Positions 15,861 to 24,824 of a stretch of DNA of 39,352 bases are shown piece after piece; the first letter of the stretch is position 1; each line of letters starts with the position of its first letter. The stretch is from Planctomycetota bacterium. GTDB taxonomy: Bacteria > Planctomycetota > Planctomycetia > Pirellulales > Thermoguttaceae. Where the stretch lies: the NCBI GenBank assembly GCA_025356915.1, contig JANXQG010000689.1, positions 1 through 39,352 of the forward strand, given 5' to 3'. The notes beneath the pieces were generated by a model. The model was given only the letters and a program-made list of their open reading frames with translations, was not told the origin of the DNA and made no database searches. A program made the position numbers and the translations under genes.

Positions 15861-16436
15861 TCAAACTAACGGCTCACCGAAGGGGTCTGCGGTGATGCTA
15901 TCGATCGGCCGCTCCAGAGGATTTGTATTCGTCGATGTGGGGGGGGCCATCTCTACTGCCCGGACTACCAGCCGATTGGATTCAATCTTGATAATACGCA
16001 CGGTTTGCTCCGCTTCAATGACCATTCCTTCGCTTGTAGCGTCGAGCGTCTGGCCATCCACGCTGACAGCCCCACTAGGCAGCATCCGGCATTTCGCGCG
16101 GCCCAGACGACCAACCAAGGTCTTGAGGTGCCGGCGTTGGTCTTCGTCGGGAAGGACATCCTCCGCACGGGGGGCATTAAGCAATACCTGTCGGCCGATA
16201 TAGGTATGCGGCCACCAGCGAAAACCAAACGCTATCAAAGTTGGAACACCAACAACCACTGCGGCGGTCATGCTCAAGCCGACGGTTGGGCTTGACTTGA
16301 AACCAAGCAAAATTGCACCGAGTAACGCGGAACCTGAAAAAAACGCGAGAATGCCAGCCGAGGGGAGAAATATCTCCAAAAATGCAAAACACAACCCTAT
16401 CGCCAGTAATAAGATGGGCCAAATCCAAATATCCAT
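15861..16436 (-). CDS. NfeD-family membrane protein
   Basis: 191 residues. Three N-terminal hydrophobic segments lie at about 4-20, 28-47 and 52-73. After WWPHTYIGRQVLL there is a soluble OB-fold-like NfeD domain: GRLGRAKCRMLPSGAVSVDGQTLDATSEG (about 108-136) and the beta strands VRIIKIESNRLVVRAVE. It is the short NfeD type without the ClpP-like protease domain. AGGAGAGGAGG lies upstream of the ATG. NfeD partners flotillins (STOPP operons), and floA follows 110 bases downstream on the same strand. The C-terminal tail of about 25 residues is Pro/Thr-rich. Confidence 0.92.
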   Translation of the reverse strand: MDIWIWPILLLAIGLCFAFLEIFLPSAGILAFFSGSALLGAILLGFKSSPTVGLSMTAAVVVGVPTLIAFGFRWWPHTYIGRQVLLNAPRAEDVLPDEDQRRHLKTLVGRLGRAKCRMLPSGAVSVDGQTLDATSEGMVIEAEQTVRIIKIESNRLVVRAVEMAPPTSTNTNPLERPIDSITADPFGEPLV

Positions 16437-16501
16437 TGCGAGTTCTATACCTCCTCTCCTAAGATTCTATTTTACCAACAGACTTGTGCAGAAACCACTC
16501 A

Positions 16502-16563
16502 GAGGCTATCCGAAAAGCCCCCACCCCTCTCCCAAAGGGAGAGGGGAGTTTTTGGATAACCAC
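16502..16563. repeat. Palindromic element with terminator-like hairpin
   Basis: CCCCTCTCCC (16524-16533), loop AAA, GGGAGAGGGG (16537-16546) form a perfect 10-bp hairpin followed by AGTTTTT on the plus strand and GGGGGCTTTT on the minus strand. Outer arms GGCTATCCGAAAA (16504-16516) and TTTTTGGATAACC (16550-16562) pair with 2 mismatches. It begins directly after the stop codon of the metallopeptidase gene and could terminate its transcript. A half copy (GAGGCTATCCGGAAAG) is at about 20093. Confidence 0.75.
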
Positions 16564-17520
16564 TCATTTCCTCGGATATTTGAGCTTGAGCACATAAGAC
16601 TCCCACTGCTTTTGGAATTCATCCATGTCGTCGCGTTCCAGGATTGCCTTCAGGGTTTTATAGCCCGTGGGATCGTCCTTGCGATTTGTCAGGAAGCGTC
16701 GATAGTAGGTCTTCAAGAGGTCCTTCTGCTGCAAGTAGTAGCAGAGGTATCGGGCTTGTGCGTAGTTTGTACCTCGGTCCTTCTCGTAGAAATCGGTGTC
16801 GGTCGTCTGGCAAAGCGTTTTGAATGAGGTGAGTTTCCCTTTGAGAATGGCCTCCTGTAGCCGCGGCAAACGCCAGTTGGTGTAGCCGTGAATTTCGCCA
16901 TTCAGTTCGCCGCTTTGCTCGTAAAGCGAGCCTAATCCCTCATTGAACCAGGCCGGGCAGTTGGGGAAATTGGCCGCTACGAAGGGGTGGACAATCTCAT
17001 GCACCAAGGTACCACCGCCCGTCGAGATATTCATCACCAAAGCCCCGGCTTCCTGCGAGAAATAACCAAAGGGCGTATCGGGTGTCTTGCCGAAAAGTTT
17101 TTTGCAGTTTGTCTCGTAGCTTTTCTTGTCCTTGAAGAGCCAGATATCGAGGATTTGTCGCGGATCCTGCTTGAAATAGGCTTGCTTCAGCTTTTCCACG
17201 GCCCACTTCACGGTGCCCTCCGAACGACGGCGCACCTCCTCCGGCGATTCATCGCCAATCACCACGAAGGGAGGTGTGAGAATAACCGTAAAATCTTTCG
17301 AGGGAATTTTCTTTTGCAACTGTTCAATATGCTTTTCAAAGTCCGCCTTGGTAAAGGAGCCTGTTGTGACCGTTCGATCCGGGTCCGCAGCACTTGCTTC
17401 TCGGCCAGCAAGGCCAGCCACTACGAGGAAACCGAGAATGCAGAAGAAAAATCGCCCCAGATGCGGGGTTGCTAACAACCGCTGTAGGTCGGCACGTAAT
17501 CGTTGGCTAAGGAACGTCAT
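16564..17520 (-). CDS. Exported gluzincin-type (peptidase MA-like) metallopeptidase
   Basis: 318 residues with an N-terminal signal peptide (hydrophobic core about 23-38, probable cleavage after ASA near 44). The zinc-binding motif HEIVH is at 174-178, with a downstream glutamate in WFNEGLGSLYE (191-201), the HExxH...E arrangement of peptidase MA/DUF1570-like proteins common in planctomycetes. The segment TYGKTPDTPFGYF-like (about 145-154) precedes it. The C-terminal half is helical, with YYRRFLTNRKDDPTGYKTLK. AGGAG precedes the ATG. The substrate is unknown. It is transcribed separately from nfeD, with a hairpin element at its 3' end. Confidence 0.85.
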   Translation of the reverse strand: MTFLSQRLRADLQRLLATPHLGRFFFCILGFLVVAGLAGREASAADPDRTVTTGSFTKADFEKHIEQLQKKIPSKDFTVILTPPFVVIGDESPEEVRRRSEGTVKWAVEKLKQAYFKQDPRQILDIWLFKDKKSYETNCKKLFGKTPDTPFGYFSQEAGALVMNISTGGGTLVHEIVHPFVAANFPNCPAWFNEGLGSLYEQSGELNGEIHGYTNWRLPRLQEAILKGKLTSFKTLCQTTDTDFYEKDRGTNYAQARYLCYYLQQKDLLKTYYRRFLTNRKDDPTGYKTLKAILERDDMDEFQKQWESYVLKLKYPRK

Positions 17521-17612
17521 CGGTAGGGAACTCCTGGATTGCGACAGAGTGCGGTGCGAAGTCCTTCAGAATACCGCCTTCACTGAACCGCGTCCAGAAG
17601 ATCCAACGCGAA

Positions 17613-17687
17613 GGGGTCAGGTCCATGTTTTCGGGCAAGATCTCGGGTGAATTTCATACGCTCTCGCCGAAAAATGGACCAGACCCC
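17613..17687. repeat. Palindromic repeat (GGGGTCAGGTCCAT type)
   Basis: 17613-17634 (starting GGGGTCAGGTCCATG) is the reverse complement of 17667-17687 (ending TGGACCAGACCCC) apart from one mismatch and one indel. It lies between the divergent metallopeptidase and rhamnosidase genes. No coding function is evident. Confidence 0.75.
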
Positions 17688-17739
17688 GGACTTTGCAGTT
17701 CTCCTGGTCCAGAAGCATTGAAAATCAACCTTCGGAATT

Positions 17740-17767
17740 GTAGGATGGACTTGGAATTCCATTCTAT
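17740..17767. repeat. GTAGGATGGAC-family repeat, copy 3
   Basis: GTAGGATGGAC at 17740-17750, followed by the small palindrome GGAATTCC (17753-17760) and a degenerate right arm. It lies directly upstream of the rhamnosidase-like gene, so its hairpin would be in that gene's leader. Confidence 0.7.
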
Positions 17768-17784
17768 GGTATCCGGGAGCAATC

Positions 17785-19971
17785 ATGAAAAAGCACATTG
17801 CATCGTTCATCGTCCTCTTCGCGGCGTTGTCGCCAACCTCTGCGGCCCTTGCCGAGCAAGCGGCCATCAAGGATTACGGATTGAAAGAGTATGTCCGCGT
17901 ATCCAGAGATCTGCCACACCGCGAAAATGTCCCCTGGAAACTTGTCTGCACGATACCATACAACTGCCATTTCCAGCCCTGGATCGAGTTTGAGGGCCTT
18001 ACCGGTAAGGTTCTCAGCTTCAATTCCACCAACCCACTGGTCCTCTACCTCACGCCCACGGAATCCTATACAACAATCGGCGGCGATGAGATCCACGAGG
18101 CCAAGAATTGGGTCAGCGGCGAAGGCGCGTTCTATAGCATTCCAGCAGGCGTGACCGTGAAGTCCGTGAAATACCGCGAAACGGGATACGACACGACGCT
18201 TGCCGGTTCGTTCACTTGCAACGACAATGACTACAACGTCCTCTGGCAGAAAGCGGCCAGGACATGCTATCTCTGCATGCGAGACCATTTCTATGACTGC
18301 CCCGACCGTGAACGGGTCGGATTCTGGGGCGATGGCACACCCGAGCTGAACCAGTGCTTCTACGCATTCGATTCCAAGTCCCACCGTTTGTGCCGCGATC
18401 TTGTGTTGAGGAAGTTGGAACCCAAATTTTATCCGGGGCAACACCTGGAGTTCCTCGGCGAATATGGCATCTGGTTCTACTACCTACAGACCGGCGATCT
18501 GGAGACTCTCCGAGCGGTCTATGATCCCACCAAGGAATTTCTCATGGAGACCTACAAGTTCGGTAACCCACGAACTTGGTACGATTGGGGGAAAGAAGTC
18601 AAGGATATCGCCGTCATCGAGGAATGTTTCTACTATATCGATTTGAAGACGCTCAGGAAAATGGCACTGGCGACTGGGCATGAAGCGGATATCGCCGTCA
18701 TTGACGCCAAACTCAAAGGGATCCAAAACACTTTTGACAGTAAATACTGGAAGGGGAACTGCTACATGTCCAAGCAGGTCTCCACGCCGGACGACCGCGC
18801 GAATGCGATGGCGGTCGATGCCGGTCTGGCCGACCGCTCCAAGTGGGAGGCAATCCACGAGAATGTTCTAACCAAAAAGACCTATTCCAGTTGCTTCTTC
18901 GATCGCTGGGTGTTGGAAGCACTTTGCACGATGGGCAAACAGGAATATGCCTTGCTCAGAATGGTCAACCGATACAAGACGATGATCCCATGCAGTTTCA
19001 CCACCCTTTGGGAGCATTACGACCGGTGGTGGGCATCGCGGATCGACGCATTCGACGACGCTTCTTCGTTGAATCACGGCTGGAACCCGCCGGTACTCAT
19101 CCTTTCTCAGACGATTGCCGGAGTCTCGCCGGAAACGCCCGGCTGGGCCACGTATCACGTATTGCCCAAGGAGGCATTTTTGACGGCAATCAAGGTAGTC
19201 GTGCCGACGATTCGAGGCAAGATTATCGTTGATATGAAGAAGACCGCAACGGAGTATGCCTTGAGTTTGGTTTCGCCCTTGTCTACGAAAGCCATCGTCG
19301 GCATGCCCAAAGGCTCGTTCACGAAGCTCAATTCCATCGAGGTCAACGGTGCCGTCATCTGGAAGGGCGAGTTTCGCGGTGGGGTCAACGGTGTTTCATG
19401 GCTCGGGGAGGACGCCGATTACATCAAGTTCCAGGTCGAGCCGGGCACCTGGAAATTTGTCGGTCAGGGCGTGTTGCCGATCGGCTCGCCCAGACCGCTC
19501 CCGCCGCCCCCGGCGAATGAAGCAAAGCTGGAGAAGAAATCTTGGACCGCTTCCGCCTCGGTGGCCGACGGATCTTTTCTCTTCAGCGGGGCCAAGATCC
19601 CGGTGGATGTATCCGCCGCGAATGCCATCGACGGCGACCATTGGACCGGTTGGCGCGATATGACGAAAACCCAGTACCCGGGGCAATGGTTCCAGGTGGA
19701 CATGAAGCAAGCGCAGACCTTCGACAAAATCGTGCTCGACAACACCTGGGCCTTGTGGGATTCGCCCAACAAGTATTCCGTATCGATCTCCCAGGACGGC
19801 ACGAACTGGGGAAGCCCCGTGGCGACAGGCAGCGGGCAATTGGGAATCACTACCATCACTTTTCCGCGTCAGACCGCGCGCTACTTTCGCATCACGCAGA
19901 CCGGATCGGATGCCAAGTATCATTGGTCGATTTATGAAATCGACGTCTACTGCCAGCCGACCAAGGGCTAG
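17785..19971 (+). CDS. Secreted alpha-L-rhamnosidase-like glycosidase (GH78-type) with C-terminal F5/8C domain
   Basis: 728 residues. A signal peptide covers about 1-23. A short beta-rich N-terminal part precedes the six-hairpin catalytic domain (about 145-470). DCPDRERVGFWGD at 171-183 corresponds to the GH78 catalytic-acid motif. WEHYDRWWASRIDAFDDASSLNHGW (about 412-436) matches the rear of the catalytic barrel. A beta-sandwich follows (about 450-560). A Pro-rich linker (SPRPLPPPPANE) leads to a discoidin/F5-8C carbohydrate-binding domain (about 585-725; AIDGDHWTGW, WFQVDMKQAQTFDKIVLDN, RYFRITQTG). It would cleave rhamnosyl or related linkages in plant or algal polysaccharide outside the cytoplasm. 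It is shorter than many GH78 enzymes, lacking the extra N-terminal domains. GH78 substrate specificity is uncertain. Confidence 0.85.
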   Translation: MKKHIASFIVLFAALSPTSAALAEQAAIKDYGLKEYVRVSRDLPHRENVPWKLVCTIPYNCHFQPWIEFEGLTGKVLSFNSTNPLVLYLTPTESYTTIGGDEIHEAKNWVSGEGAFYSIPAGVTVKSVKYRETGYDTTLAGSFTCNDNDYNVLWQKAARTCYLCMRDHFYDCPDRERVGFWGDGTPELNQCFYAFDSKSHRLCRDLVLRKLEPKFYPGQHLEFLGEYGIWFYYLQTGDLETLRAVYDPTKEFLMETYKFGNPRTWYDWGKEVKDIAVIEECFYYIDLKTLRKMALATGHEADIAVIDAKLKGIQNTFDSKYWKGNCYMSKQVSTPDDRANAMAVDAGLADRSKWEAIHENVLTKKTYSSCFFDRWVLEALCTMGKQEYALLRMVNRYKTMIPCSFTTLWEHYDRWWASRIDAFDDASSLNHGWNPPVLILSQTIAGVSPETPGWATYHVLPKEAFLTAIKVVVPTIRGKIIVDMKKTATEYALSLVSPLSTKAIVGMPKGSFTKLNSIEVNGAVIWKGEFRGGVNGVSWLGEDADYIKFQVEPGTWKFVGQGVLPIGSPRPLPPPPANEAKLEKKSWTASASVADGSFLFSGAKIPVDVSAANAIDGDHWTGWRDMTKTQYPGQWFQVDMKQAQTFDKIVLDNTWALWDSPNKYSVSISQDGTNWGSPVATGSGQLGITTITFPRQTARYFRITQTGSDAKYHWSIYEIDVYCQPTKG

Positions 19972-20297
19972 GATTGCCAAATCAACAAGTGCGGCAAGTC
20001 TGACACCTCCCCGCCCGCGACAGTTATTGATTCGCCGGTCCTTGGCGAGAAGGAAATCACGGCGATCTCTCACTTGCTTGGCGGTGGTTTTTGAGGCTAT
20101 CCGGAAAGTGGGGGTTTGATGAGCCTCTCGGAAAACTTAGTATAGCGAATGAAATTCTGTTGCGGAAACACCGGCAATGGTATAAATTAAACAGGCGAAG
20201 AGAATTTCACCATCCGACAAGATAGCAGAACAGAACAGGTCAGGCTAAAAAGCCTGACGTACTTGAAACCCACCCTGCACCTTACCTATTGACGGCC
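19972..20297. other. Intergenic gap with small hairpins
   Basis: No gene is recognised. A half copy of the GAGGCTATCCG element is at about 20093-20115. GTCAGGCT-AAAA-AGCCTGAC forms a perfect 8-bp hairpin at 20239-20258, without a T-tract. TTCTGTTGCGGAAAC near 20156 resembles the outer arm of the element at 7486. The gap ends at the transporter gene without an obvious ribosome binding site. Confidence 0.55.
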
Positions 20298-22757
20298 ATG
20301 ACAGAAGAGACCCAAGCAGAACCCAAATCCGTTGAGCAGCGCGACCTGGAGTGGCTGGCCAATGTCTATCGAGGCGACAAGGAACCGGACCTCACCGTCC
20401 GCGCGGTGCTGGCCGGCATGGTCTTTGGCGGGCTGATGTCGCTCTCGAATCTTTACGTCGGCCTCAAATGCGGCTGGGGACTGGGTGTGGACATCGCAGC
20501 GGTAATTGTCATCTTTGCCGTCTTCAAGGCCCTCCGCGGAATCCGCGTCGTGCGGCGGGAATTCGGCCTGATGGAAAACACGATGATGATGACGGTGGCC
20601 GTGGCCGCAAGCTGGATATCCTCGGCCGGATTGGTTTCGGCGGTTCCTGCGCTGTCGATGCTGCGTCCCGACTACCATTTTGTCTGGTGGCAGCTCACCT
20701 TGTTCATCGCGGTCATCTTGTACCTGGGTCTGTTCATGGCCATTCCCCTGAAACGGCAGATGATCCAGGTCGATTCGCTCCGCTTTCCCGCCAACATCCC
20801 CACCGGCGAAACCCTCATCGTCATGTACTCGCAGGGCAGCCAAGCAATCAAGAAGGCGGTGGCCTTGGGCATCGCGGGCCTCTTGGGTGTGCTCGTGGCC
20901 GGGCTGCGCGACGGTCTGGAGTGGATTCCCGACAAATTCAATCTTCCCTGGCGTCTACACCGCATCCCCCTGGGCAAGCTCACCCTGAGCTTCGAGCCGA
21001 GCCTGATCTTCATCAGCATCGGCGCGTTGTTCGGCATGAAAGTGGGCCTGAGCATGTTGCTGGGACTGGTCCTCAACTATGGGATCCTCGCCCCGCGCTT
21101 GATCGAAGACAAGATTGTTCAGCACGAACCGCCAAAACTTATTGCCATGGCCGAGCCAAAGCTGCCGCTGGCCGTGAACGCCGGGCAGTCATTGACCTTT
21201 CGGCTTGAGGAGGCTGTCGGCAGCCCCGAGATTCCCTCGCCTCGAGAGCTGGAAGCCAATTCCGAGCTTGCCTTGAGCGTGACCACCCGAGTCCTTTCCT
21301 ATAAGTGGACGCGCCCTGTCACGTATGCCGACCTCGCCGACCTGGTGAGCGACCTCAACGCACCGATCTTGCTGGATGGCTCGCACAATCCGCTGTACGA
21401 TGTCATCCAATTTAGCAGAGCAAATAAGATCGTGAAGGAGGCGGACCAGGACAAACGTGTCGAGGTACTCTGCATCAAAGCCCCCACTGCCATCGATTGG
21501 GAAGCGAGGCTCTCCTTTCCGGACGACCACCCTTCCGATTTGCTGCCCGCCCTCGGATTCAAAACCTCGGCAGACGTAACGCAGGCCATAGCCAACATGG
21601 CAAAGGCGGAAAGCGAGATAGCCAAGGAGGGCGAAATGCCCTTGGCCGAAGCCGCGAAATCCTTATCCCTTGCCAAAGCTGCCTTGGCGGATGGCAAGAA
21701 GGCGCGGGCCGATGCCGAGAAAGCCTTGGCCGAGCAAAATAAAAAGGCCACACAGAAAATCGGTGGTTTTCCAAACATTGTTGCCTGGTCGCTCTGGCCG
21801 GGTGCCACGGTGTTGGTGGTCGGCGGACTGTTGGCCCTGGCCTTCCAATGGCGGACGCTGGGGCGGACCTTCGCCAGCATCTTCAGTGCCTTCGGCGACA
21901 AGCGCAATGCTCCCAAAGGTCCCCTCGATCACATCGAGATTCCCATGACCTGGTTCGTCTTCGGATTTCTTCTCATGGGGAGTCTGGCTGCGGTGATGAT
22001 GACCTGGATCTTCTCGATTCACTGGTGGATGGGCGCGGTCGCCGTGCTGCTGACCTTCTTCCTTGCCGCCGTGGCAGCGAGGGCGGGGGCGGAAACCGGC
22101 ATCAACCCCATCGGCGCGCTGGGCAAAGTAACCCAACTCACCTACGGTGCGCTGGCGCCGGGCAATATCACGGCGAACCTCATGACGGCGGACGTGACTG
22201 CGGGCGCGGCTTGCAGTTGCAGCGACACCATCGGAAATCTCAAAGTCGGCCACATGGTCGGCGCGAACCCGCGGAGGCAGTTCATCGCCCAACTCTTCGG
22301 TGTGCTGGCCGGCTCGGTGCTGGCCGTGCCGGCGTATTTCATCCTCGTGCCCGACGTCAGCGTGCTGGGCGGCGACAAATTCGCGGCGCCCTCCGCCCTG
22401 ATGTGGAAGGGTGTGGCGGAAGTACTCTCCAAGGGTCTCGGATCGCTTCCGCCCAGCGCCGTGTGGGCCATGGGCGTGGCCTTCGTGGTCGGCGTGATCA
22501 TTGTCGTCGTGGACAATGTCTATCCCCAGGTCAAGCCCTACACGCCCTCGCCGGCGGCGCTGGGCATCGCGCTGACTACCCCGGCTTCGCAAAGTTTTGC
22601 CATGTTCCTGGGCGCGCTGATCGTCTGGATTCTGGAGAAGAAGGCGGCCAAGTGGAATGACATGTACACGATCCCCATTGCCTCAGGTTGTATCGCTGGC
22701 GAGAGCATCATGGGGGTGATCCTCGCCGCGCTGGTGGCACTTGGTCTGATGCAATAA
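20298..22757 (+). CDS. OPT-family oligopeptide/metal-chelate transporter
   Basis: 819 residues from ATG 20298; a TTG three codons earlier is possible. The OPT core is recognisable from RAVLAGMVFGGLMSLSNLYVGLKCGWG (about 35-62) and RFPANIPTGETLIVMYSQGSQA, and from PIGALGKVTQLTYGALAPGN then SDTIGNLKVGHMVGANPRRQF in the second half. It is an inner-membrane secondary transporter with about 14-16 hydrophobic segments; OPT proteins carry oligopeptides or metal-siderophore complexes. Unusually, about 220 hydrophilic residues (about 270-490) are inserted before YSLWPGATV-like WSLWPGATVLVVGGLL. The insert ends in an Ala/Lys/Glu coiled coil (about 435-480). The ornithine cyclodeaminase-family gene follows after 18 bases. 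Confidence 0.92.
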   Translation: MTEETQAEPKSVEQRDLEWLANVYRGDKEPDLTVRAVLAGMVFGGLMSLSNLYVGLKCGWGLGVDIAAVIVIFAVFKALRGIRVVRREFGLMENTMMMTVAVAASWISSAGLVSAVPALSMLRPDYHFVWWQLTLFIAVILYLGLFMAIPLKRQMIQVDSLRFPANIPTGETLIVMYSQGSQAIKKAVALGIAGLLGVLVAGLRDGLEWIPDKFNLPWRLHRIPLGKLTLSFEPSLIFISIGALFGMKVGLSMLLGLVLNYGILAPRLIEDKIVQHEPPKLIAMAEPKLPLAVNAGQSLTFRLEEAVGSPEIPSPRELEANSELALSVTTRVLSYKWTRPVTYADLADLVSDLNAPILLDGSHNPLYDVIQFSRANKIVKEADQDKRVEVLCIKAPTAIDWEARLSFPDDHPSDLLPALGFKTSADVTQAIANMAKAESEIAKEGEMPLAEAAKSLSLAKAALADGKKARADAEKALAEQNKKATQKIGGFPNIVAWSLWPGATVLVVGGLLALAFQWRTLGRTFASIFSAFGDKRNAPKGPLDHIEIPMTWFVFGFLLMGSLAAVMMTWIFSIHWWMGAVAVLLTFFLAAVAARAGAETGINPIGALGKVTQLTYGALAPGNITANLMTADVTAGAACSCSDTIGNLKVGHMVGANPRRQFIAQLFGVLAGSVLAVPAYFILVPDVSVLGGDKFAAPSALMWKGVAEVLSKGLGSLPPSAVWAMGVAFVVGVIIVVVDNVYPQVKPYTPSPAALGIALTTPASQSFAMFLGALIVWILEKKAAKWNDMYTIPIASGCIAGESIMGVILAALVALGLMQ

Positions 22758-22775
22758 TTTGGCGAAAGGCAAACC

Positions 22776-23762
22776 ATGTCACAAACCTTGCGGTTTTTTT
22801 CGGCAGAGGATGTCGGACGGGCCGTTTCCGTGAAAGAGGCCATCCCGCTGGTGCGCGAGGCATTCATCCAACTCTCGTCCCATCAAGTATGCGTTCCGCT
22901 GCGCACGAAGATCGACGTGACCTCCCGCGAGGGAACGGTGCTGTACATGCCGGTCTACTTTCCCGCGCGCGAGGTGCTTGTGGTCAAAGTTGTGTCGCTG
23001 TTCAAAAATAATTTGGCCGGCGGGCTGCCCCTGATCCATGCAACGGTGATGGTCAACGACGCTCGCACTGGATGCACGATCGCGGTCATGGATGGCGAGC
23101 GTCTGACCGCAATCCGTACTGCGGCCGCCTCGGCTCTGGCAACCGATCTACTGGCCCGCCCAGAAGCGAAGGTTGCGGCCATCTTTGGAGCCGGCGTCCA
23201 GGGCCGCGCGCAACTGGAAGCACTGTGTGCCGTTCGGCCGATCGGCAAGGTCTATGTCTTCGATCGAGACCTCGACCGCGCGGAGGCGTTCTGCCGCGAA
23301 ATGGGAGAGAAACTATTGATTACCCTGATCGCCGCCGACTCGCCGTCACAATTGCTCCATGCTGACGTCGTCTGCACGGTGACCACATGGCCAACGCCGG
23401 TATTCGCGCACAAGAACGTGAAGCCGGGAACGCACATCAATGCCCTGGGTGCCTATAAACCGAATGAACGTGAAATCCCCGAGGACACCGTGTGCGCTGC
23501 TAGGCTCGTGGTGGACCAACGCGAAGCCTGCCTGTCGGAAGCAGGCGATATCGTCATCCCGCTGAAACAAGGGCTGATCACGACGGACCACATTCATGCC
23601 GAAATTGGCGAGATTGCCGCCGGAGAGAAGCTGGGACGATGCAGCGACACGGAAATCACGCTCTTCAAGTCGGTGGGAAACGCTATCCAGGACGCAGCGA
23701 TTGCAGCACAAGTCCTCGAGTGCGCCGATACGTTGGGCCTGGGTACGGAAGTCAGCATGTGA
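22776..23762 (+). CDS. Ornithine cyclodeaminase / mu-crystallin family oxidoreductase
   Basis: 328 residues. GAAAGG precedes the ATG, 18 bases after the transporter stop, so the two genes are probably co-transcribed. The NAD(P)-binding motif IFGAGVQGR lies at 136-144. The conserved substrate-side residues are present: K71 in VVKVVSLF and R114 in RLTAIRTAAASALAT. HINALGAYKPNEREIP (about 220-235) and the C-terminal LFKSVGNAIQDAAIA are family signatures. Members deaminate ornithine to proline, or reduce or oxidise other imino and amino acids; the substrate here cannot be told. Linkage to an OPT transporter suggests catabolism of imported peptides or amino acids. Confidence 0.9.
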   Translation: MSQTLRFFSAEDVGRAVSVKEAIPLVREAFIQLSSHQVCVPLRTKIDVTSREGTVLYMPVYFPAREVLVVKVVSLFKNNLAGGLPLIHATVMVNDARTGCTIAVMDGERLTAIRTAAASALATDLLARPEAKVAAIFGAGVQGRAQLEALCAVRPIGKVYVFDRDLDRAEAFCREMGEKLLITLIAADSPSQLLHADVVCTVTTWPTPVFAHKNVKPGTHINALGAYKPNEREIPEDTVCAARLVVDQREACLSEAGDIVIPLKQGLITTDHIHAEIGEIAAGEKLGRCSDTEITLFKSVGNAIQDAAIAAQVLECADTLGLGTEVSM

Positions 23763-23937
23763 CGTGTTCGGGAGATATAGCGATTGGGAAAAATGGTGGG
23801 GATCGCTGCGATTGTTCCCATACTCACAAACTTAAAAGATTCATTCGTCCCACCCCACAATGTGTCCGGTGCCTCGAAGCCCACCTTGGGAACTCGTGCC
23901 CATTCATTCCCTACGCCAACGGCGTTATGTCCCCTAG

Positions 23938-24810
23938 CTAAGCCTCATCCCGATTCACGCTGCGAATCGCCTGTAGAAACTTTTCCATCGTCGGGCATCG
24001 CCGGGACGGTTCGGCTTCCAGGCACGAATGAATGGCCTTGGCTAGCTCGGGATGGAGTTTGGGTCGGTACTGAAGGATGTCGATGGGCGGCTTGTCGTGC
24101 GACATAGCCGCCATACCGGAGAGCCCCCGCGGCCAAGGCAGCTCACCCGTGCAGATCTCGTAGGCCGAGATTCCGAAGGCAAATACGTCAACTCGCTGAT
24201 CGGTTGTCTTGCGGCGGACGATTTCCGGGGCCATGTAGTTGGGATTGCCGGTACGGACTCCCGGTTGCTGAAACTGTGGCAGGCTAGGCAGAGAGACACC
24301 AAAATCGATCAGTTTCAATTCTTTCTTGAGGCGGTCGGCCAGGAGGAAGTTTCGTGGAGAAATATCGCGATGGACGAAGCCCGCGACATGCATTGCCGCG
24401 ATGGCCTCGGCGGCCTGACGAATGAAGTGCAGGCGGTTGGCGTCCAGCACCTGGTCGCGGCCGATGATCAGGGAGTTGAAGTCGGGGCCATCAATGAACT
24501 CCAATACGATGTACTGGCTGCCGTCGGTCGTGGTGCCATGTTCCAGCGTTTCGACCAACCGGGGGTGTTTTAGCAACATTCCGATTTCGCCCTCGGTCGG
24601 CTTTTTCAGTCCTCGGAAGCGATCCTCGAAGGCCGCCGTCTTCTCGCGGTCGAGAATCTTCAGACCTACGATCCGGCCAGTGCGAATATCGCGGGCCTTG
24701 TAGAACTTCGACATTGTGCCGGAAACGGCCTCCCGAAGAAGAACGTACCGCTTGGAAATGTCGACGCCCGAGTTGGCGACCTTAGCTTTGAATAAATCGA
24801 AAAGTCCCAT
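23938..24810 (-). CDS. Soluble Ser/Thr protein kinase
   Basis: 290 residues from ATG 24810 with AAGGGG upstream; a TTG at 24837 is less likely. A single kinase domain fills the protein: K51 in GLKIL, helix-C glutamate in PTEGEIGML, HRDISPRN (147-154), DFG at 169-171 and MAPE at 193-196. The HRD loop has Ser in place of the usual Ser/Thr-kinase Lys at position 151. The glycine loop (about 28-36, AVSGTMSKF) is degenerate. D149, N154 and D169 are kept, so activity is likely. There is no PASTA domain or membrane helix. It starts 14 bases after the accD stop and is therefore the last gene of the rpe/pseudo-phosphatase/accD string. Confidence 0.93.
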   Translation of the reverse strand: MGLFDLFKAKVANSGVDISKRYVLLREAVSGTMSKFYKARDIRTGRIVGLKILDREKTAAFEDRFRGLKKPTEGEIGMLLKHPRLVETLEHGTTTDGSQYIVLEFIDGPDFNSLIIGRDQVLDANRLHFIRQAAEAIAAMHVAGFVHRDISPRNFLLADRLKKELKLIDFGVSLPSLPQFQQPGVRTGNPNYMAPEIVRRKTTDQRVDVFAFGISAYEICTGELPWPRGLSGMAAMSHDKPPIDILQYRPKLHPELAKAIHSCLEAEPSRRCPTMEKFLQAIRSVNRDEA

Positions 24811-24824
24811 GAAAGTTAGTCCCC

